A DNA stretch of 64,000 nt from Daphnia pulex (Eukaryota > Arthropoda > Branchiopoda > Diplostraca > Daphniidae). The first letter of the stretch is position 1, and the number at the start of each line of letters is the position of its first letter. The stretch covers positions 1,984,001-2,048,000 of the forward strand of contig NC_060023.1 of NCBI RefSeq assembly GCF_021134715.1. Reading direction: 5' to 3'. Shown here piece after piece: positions 58,399-64,000 of the stretch. A program made the position numbers and the translations under genes. The notes under the pieces were generated by a model. That model had not been told where the DNA came from. It did no database searches and saw nothing but the letters and a program-made list of their open reading frames with translations.

Positions 58399-59303
58399 CA
58401 CTCTCGTCCTTTTTGGGCGTACAAAGGGTGTACATACTTGGTGTTAAATGAAAGTGGGTACAAGCTTGTACACCCGGGTGTACATAAGGTGTACATAATT
58501 TTTTTGTACACCTTTTGTATACCCTGGCACGAGGTCATAACGTCTTTGTTTTATCAAATTCGCGCGACCATCGTTTTTCTCACCCATCCCCCTCTTTCAA
58601 GAATGAAAGGAAAAACTTTGTGCTCTCTATTTTATCTCTATTTACTTTTACTTGATTTCATATCATCACATGATGTTTTCCTCCTTCTCATTCTGCAATT
58701 CATAGCTTTCTTAAATTGTTTCACATACTGCGAATAACGTATTTGCTTTTAACGGGAGTCGAACCCGGAACCTCAGATTTACAAGCCAGTATTTATCCGC
58801 TGTGCCACCAGCTATTTATATACAGTTAGGAAGCTTATAATACTAATTAATTCTTAGGGCAGAGAAAGAAACTTCTAATTTCAAGATTGCTATTGATTGC
58901 AATCATTGTTGAATTAAAGAGCTTGCTAACAATATATTAAGCCAACAACTTATCGAGTGTTCATCTAAAAGCACCATTGAATTTCGGTGTTGGGACTTTA
59001 AAACAATTTTCGTTTTTAGCCGCCATTATGGATTTCCATCGCGCGGCTTTTCAAGAAAGAACTTGAGATTAAGGCGGTTAGGGATGGGAGAGAAACGAAG
59101 AAACGAAAAGAGAAAAAAAGGTTTTTTGGTCTCTTCCTTTCGCTAAAAGAGTTAAAACTCGAAAAAACCTAATTTGCATACTTGTAAAGGAGGCGTACAA
59201 ATCGTTTTTTCCTTTACAGTATATACAAAAGGTGTACAAAAGGTGTACAAAGACGAATTTGTACACCAGCTACAAATATGTAGCCCAAAAAAGGACGAGA
59301 GTG
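58399..59303. mobile_element. 0.9-kb terminal-inverted-repeat element rich in GTGTACA
   Basis: The left end CACTCTCGTCCTTTTTGGGC is repeated inverted at the right end as GCCCAAAAAAGGACGAGAGTG (one extra A). Inside both ends GTGTACA or its complement recurs at least eight times, including an 18-bp perfect palindrome TGTACACCCGGGTGTACA at 58,467-58,484. No transposase frame. A tRNA-like block lies in the middle. It looks like a foldback or MITE-type element, class unknown. Confidence 0.65.
58741..58817 (-). pseudogene. tRNA-derived sequence (SINE head or tRNA pseudogene)
   Basis: On minus, an A-box-like TGGCACAGCGGATA, an anticodon-arm-like CTGGCTTGTAAATCTGAGG and a good B box with T arm (CCGGGTTCGACTCCCG) occur at tRNA spacing. 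The acceptor ends do not pair and the anticodon stem is poor, so it is not a functional tRNA. The loop TTGTAAA would read GTA (Tyr) or, shifted, TGT (Thr). Confidence 0.6.
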
Positions 59304-60638
59304 TTGACATATATTTATTACAGATGGACGATGCTGTGGCGGAAATATATCTCAAGAACATTGCAGATGTAACAGGAGAGAATGATTGTGCATATATTTT
59401 TGAGTTTGTTGCTCTATATATCTCAGCCAAACCTCGAGAGAGAGAGATGGAAATTTATATGCACAGCCCCCAATTTTTATATTCGAAAAAATGATACAAG
59501 TTTGTGTCTGGCCGCCGACTGCTGACGTCATAGGAATAAGTCAATACATCACATATATAGTATACCTACAGGAAAGTTTTAAAAAAAGAAAAAAAGAAGA
59601 AATGTAACTGCGCATTATCAGGCAGAAGAGCGACAGAATATATAACTCTTATTTAATATTGATGGATATCTATAGAGTATAGATATACAGCAGTATAGGC
59701 TTATAGCACTATATATGCGCTCCTTTGCTGGTGTTTATTTCAGCAGTACGTGCTGGCTAGCCTACTGGGCTGGCCTACATATGAACTCCCAGCAGGACAC
59801 AAATGGACTGATGTATATAGAGAGAGGAGGAGGAGGACGACGCCCCGGCGTTTCGTCAATTTATTCCACTTGGGTTCATTCACACTGGCGATTTAATCGA
59901 TACAGCATCCTATATATATCTCTCTTCAGAGTTGAACAAGTTTCTATTTATATTTTTGAATTGGAATATTCATTTATTTCTATATAAGAAATTGCGTTTA
60001 TATTATAAAAGAAATATAGAAGGAGATGTATAAATATCATTTGATCTTTCACACAGCAGCACAGCAGCTCTCTTTTGTTTCCTATAACAAAATAAACCAG
60101 TAAAGAAAAGGTCCAGACACAATAAAAAAATCGTGTGTATAGACTTTAGTTTATACGGGATTTCTCTGCTGAACGTGACATAACAATAGGACATATGATA
60201 AATAGACTATATAATAAATATAAAATACTACATACAAGACCTATAATAAACTCCCGAATTTGTTCTTGCGCAATACACATATATTCAAGTTTGCGTTATT
60301 GCGTAACTCGTAAAGGCTTATATACATTTCAAACAAATAGTAGCGGTTTAAACTTTTTCTAAATGGATATATTATAAAGAAATCTAAATAGAGCTAGAGG
60401 GAAGACCTATAATGGCCTCTACCGGACGTTTTATCATATCAGCGTGATTAATGGCTTCACCTTTCCTTTTTTTGAAATTCATGAACAATGTGAACCCTTA
60501 CCAATCATATAACTTGATGCACTTGTATGTAATTAATTTCCTCTTGTGCTGTATTATTTCCATTTGTATTAAAATCCAAATATAGATAATGATAATATCG
60601 ATTAATAGATATTGAATTAAGAATTAATAAGGAATCGA
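59304..60638. other. Intergenic, no gene seen
   Basis: AT-rich DNA with TATATA words and short frames; the last 100 bp is probably the 3' UTR of the C1q gene. Confidence 0.5.
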
Positions 60639-62389
60639 TTAGAAATATTCGAAATCTTCTTCGATGAGGAGACCGCTAAAGTGGGTGTGGTGCCAGTCGG
60701 CGTCGTCGTGAAGGGAAACTCCCGCCGCTCCGGAATGAGCGTGAATTTCCAGCCAAATCCTGTCGGACTCTTGCAATTTCAGCGTCGACTCTAATTGGAT
60801 TTGATTGAATTTCGTTTCCGCCAAAGTCACGCTGAGCCAGCCGCTGGATTTAGTGGCGTAACTCGACCTGACCCGGACGCCGTTCAACATCAGCCGCAGC
60901 TCCAGCATCTCGCCCGACGAATCCGGGTCGAATCGGGCCATCCCGCCGAACGAGAAATGATAAATCCCCGATTTAGGCGTCGTGAAAATTCCAATCTCCA
61001 AGTCCATGGCGTTTCCAGTGTTGACTTTCTCCACCTCGAACGGGACGGCGGTCGCCACTGAAGAGAAGCCAACGTTTTTCTCGACGTAGAAGAAGGTGGG
61101 AGACAATTTGACGTCATTGTAACCGACCCATTGCTGGAAACCTTAGCAAATAAAAATAACCCGCCAAAATTTGAAATTTGATTTTGATTGAAACAAAATT
61201 TAATTTGAAATGAAATATTTTATGATTTTTTAGAAATTTAATTTATTTAATTAATATTTTAATAGTTTTGCCAAATTTGAAATTTTATTTGATTAGGAAA
61301 ACATTTTATTACAAAAAAAAATATTTTTTAATTTTTTAGAAATTTAATTTATTTTATTAATATTAAATAATTGCGAAATTTGAATTTTGTTAAATTTGAT
61401 TTTTAATTTTGCTTAGGGTATAGTAGGCTATACCTGGATGTTCTGGTCGTTTGGAGAAGTCGCAGTAAACAGTTTCGACGCTGCGAGTGCCCATGACGGA
61501 ATACAATCCGCTTTTAATGTGTCCGATTAACTGCAAATCCATGCAGTTGTTGGGCATTTTCCCGATGTCTGTCGTTGCGCTTGTTGACGAGCTAATACTC
61601 GTTGCTGTAAAATTTAAAAAGAAAAATGAGCGGGAAAAAATTTGAATTCAAATAGTGCGGATGTTTTTATTATGTACCGGAAGCAACGAGCTCTTTGACG
61701 TAAATAATTAAATTGACGACCATGTCTTTGGTTTCGCTTAATCTGTTTGAAATGTCTGTCGATTTTTGCGAAGTTTCTGATAATGGAGAAATTGGCAATT
61801 TAATTTTCAAATTATTATTCTTTTAAATTTCGATTGAAATATACCTTCGAATTTCTTGTTCGTCCAGGCCCAACCCTTTACCATTTTCTCGGCCAATCTT
61901 CGAGTGTTCTTTTCTAATGCTGTTAATAATTTACATTAATTTGCGTTTATTTAACATTTAAATTTTGGCGCGAAAATTCAAAAATTATTATATTATACTA
62001 CCGTTCAGCTGGCTCTTTAAATGGCCAATGACTCCGGAAGTTTCCTTCAAACGTTGGGAAGTCACTGAGAGCAGAAAGATGTCAAATGTTAAACCGAATT
62101 ATCATAAATAATATTATTCTGCCTAAAAAGAAAAAAATACCTTTGAGTTCCCTGAGGCACGGGTCCTTTTGCTGGGGACTACTACCGTCCAACAGAGGCA
62201 CATAAGGAGACTGAATAAGCGGATTGTAATAAGTCCAACCTGGCGGTCCTCTGATCAACTGACCGGAGACGACACTCATCACCGCAAGGACCGTTATTAC
62301 CTTTTCTCATTCCAATAAATACATTAGAAACATTTAAATTAATTTTAAATATAACGAAATATAACAAATTCACTTACCGAAATCTTCAT
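60639..62389 (-). CDS. Secreted C1q-domain protein with coiled coil and fibrinogen-like segment
   Basis: Seven exons on minus: 62389-62378, 62300-62141, 62064-62002, 61919-61845, 61776-61678, 61604-61434, 61141-60639; 360 residues, all inner junctions phase 1 after a phase-0 first intron. Signal peptide MKISVITVLAVMSVVSGQ. Residues about 58-138 form helical heptad-like stretches (coiled coil, oligomerisation). Residues about 139-195 have the start of a fibrinogen C-terminal domain (NNCMDLQLIGHIKSGLYSV, ETVYCDF). The last about 155 residues are a C1q/TNF-like beta-sandwich (SPTFFYVEKNVGF, GIYHFSFGGMARF, DADWHHTHFSGLLI). Such proteins act as extracellular binding or recognition molecules. A TATAAAAG lies upstream on minus near 62,450. 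A paralogue follows at 63,800. Confidence 0.85.
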
Positions 62390-63799
62390 GCTGAGCTTTA
62401 CTGAGTTTCAGAATTGAAAATGAACCAACAACCCGAAAGTTCTAGCGTCTTTTATAATATCCGCAGTGGCGAATAAATATAATATTTCCACGCACGTTTT
62501 TATACTTAATATTTAATTTGGCGTGTTTCGCAACCTTTTGCTATTTCAGGAACTATAATATAATAGTAAACGGCATTTGCGCAATCGACGTCCAAACATG
62601 GATTTTATGGTCTTGTATGACATTAGTAATAATTTATTTCAAAAGTCGGTGTATTAGGAAATTGATTCTTTTAGACAAATAAAAAACAAATAGACGCTGT
62701 GCACTCACATATATACGTATACACGTTGGACATACGAGATAAGAGGGAAATGGCTGCTGTAAGTATATAGTATGTGGTCGCATCGCCAGACATCAGACAT
62801 AGGCTCCAGACACATTAGTTGCATTGGATCTACAGCATGCCCTACATATAACATATACTTTTTTTTATTATTTTCACGCTCATCTCTCTTATATTTCTCT
62901 CTCGTTGAATTGTGTGTGTCTGGTAGACATCACAAAAGTCTGGTCACGATCTATTTTCCTATATATGTAATCTTGCTGGCCTGAGGGGGTGTGAATATCG
63001 AGAAAGACAAAGTTCTTTTATAGCCATAAAAGATAATTTCTCATATTATTATTTAACTGGAGAAATAATCAAATGAATCGAGTGAATTTAGTATGTAATA
63101 TATAGTCAAATATTATATGCTGAGATGTATACATAACCACGCAGGTGCACCTTTAAAGTATAGTCATCAAATGCTGTTTTATTAGTGTCTAAACCACAAA
63201 ATTCGTCCTTTCTGCGTTACGTGCTGGGAGGTAGGTACAACCGGTTATACAACATATAATGTGTAATAAAACACGTCACAGGTGGAATATAATAACTTTC
63301 ACGGGAAAAAGTAAAACTGAACTGTTTTTATATCTATACAAATTTTAAATTCGTGTCTATAATAAACAATTTCATTGGATCGTCGGTGTGACGAAGGCAG
63401 ACATTGAATTCACTATATTATATAGGACCCGATGACTTATGTAAAATCGATGTATAATAATATCGACAAATAAATTATTGGGCTTATATCCACGTGTCCC
63501 CAATGACCTGTTCAATTGGAAAATCCAATCTATTATACCAATTTAATTCGTCGAAACATTTCAATGGCTATGTGATGATCTCAATCACCTGGAGAGTATA
63601 ATAGGCCTAATACAGACATAAAAATATTATCCCAGAAAGCAATTTCAGATGGGATTTGTCTACATATGCAATCTTGTTACATGCTGTATTATATAAGAAA
63701 TAAGGCCTATTATTAGCCTACATAATCAAGAAATGATGGAACCATTAAACATTTATATATTTATTCGACACATTTCATATGATAAAATAAACAATACAA
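62390..63799. other. Intergenic, promoter of one C1q gene and 3' flank of the next
   Basis: AT-rich; contains the promoter-like TATAAAAG of the C1q gene near 62,450 and one TAGGCCTA (63,602). No genes seen. Confidence 0.5.
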
Positions 63800-64000
63800 T
63801 CAAGAGAAATCTTCTTCTAAAAGGAATCCGCTGAAATGGGTGTGGTGGATTTCGGGAGCGTCGTAGAGAAAAACTCCGTCCGACATGCCGGTGATTTGCA
63901 ACCAAATGCGATCGCCTTGTCGCAAGACCAGAGTCGATTGCAGAGCCAACTGGTTGAATTGGTACTCGGTGGCGCTCGACTTGGACGAGTGGGCCGTGCC
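63800..64000 (-). CDS. C-terminal end of a second C1q-domain protein (cut by window)
   Basis: The minus strand codes 66 residues up to TGA at 63,802-63,800: QFNQLALQSTLVLRQGDRIW, then IHHTHFSGFLLEEDFS. This is the same end as the complete gene (HHTHFSGLLIEEDF), so it is a tandem paralogue in the same orientation. Residues such as LQSTLVLRQGDRIWLQI match LESTLKLQESDRIWLEI. The rest lies beyond the window. Confidence 0.85.
   Translation of the reverse strand, partial: GTAHSSKSSATEYQFNQLALQSTLVLRQGDRIWLQITGMSDGVFLYDAPEIHHTHFSGFLLEEDFS

Noticed and set aside
58741-58817. Functional tRNA
   Set aside because: B box and T arm are good, but acceptor ends do not pair and the anticodon stem is poor; kept as a tRNA-derived pseudogene.

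Overview
The window looks like nuclear DNA of an arthropod, most likely a cladoceran crustacean (Daphnia). The reasons are short GT-AG introns (many 55-110 bp), TATA boxes followed about 30 bp downstream by a TCAGT initiator, and the gene content: an animal SecA-like motor protein, secreted proteins rich in YYSTKAAE/YYTTKAPE repeats, C1q-domain proteins and Spaetzle-like proteins. The species is inferred from family knowledge; no database search was run.

Layout. (1) 1-6,677, minus strand: a three-exon gene for a SecA-type DEAD motor protein of about 1,961 residues, followed by an in-frame TAG and then 217 further open codons running off the window edge. (2) 8.9-10.0 kb: a tentative 61-codon spliced gene. 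(3) 10,165-22,741: a very large inverted repeat with two arms of about 6.0-6.4 kb around a 152-bp spacer that holds five direct copies of one 12-mer. Each arm carries one intact tyrosine-rich repeat-protein gene, two dead relatives of it, a three-exon fragment of apoptosis-inducing factor (AIFM1), a 265-bp piggyBac-type MITE (TTAA target) and a 390-bp MITE with a 32-mer terminal repeat. (4) 24.5-31.8 kb: a cytosolic sulfotransferase whose second splice donor is mutated, a 12-exon acid lipase, two divergently transcribed Spaetzle-like cystine-knot genes, and a relic of the last two exons of a second lipase. (5) 36.3-38.2 kb: the JNK-pathway kinase MKK4 (10 exons). (6) 41.1-50.3 kb: an iRhom (inactive rhomboid, rhomboid-5/RHBDF type) of 14 coding exons and about 1,729 residues, half of it one glutamine-rich exon. 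(7) 50.4-60.6 kb: a gene-poor, AT-rich tract with many CAG/CTG triplets, repeated TAGGCCTA octamers and a 0.9-kb terminal-inverted-repeat element full of GTGTACA words. (8) 60.6-64.0 kb: one complete and one partial C1q-domain secreted protein on the minus strand.

These are mostly independent eukaryotic genes and not an operon. Themes are innate immunity and signalling (Spaetzle-like ligands, C1q proteins, MKK4, iRhom) and secreted digestive or detoxifying enzymes (lipase, sulfotransferase). The exon models below were built by hand from splice consensus plus reading-frame continuity; every internal junction listed keeps frame. The strongest discoveries are the palindrome with its captured AIFM1 fragment and its uneven arm identity, the single stop inside the SecA-like frame, the sulfotransferase donor mutation, and the GPSG motif of the iRhom.
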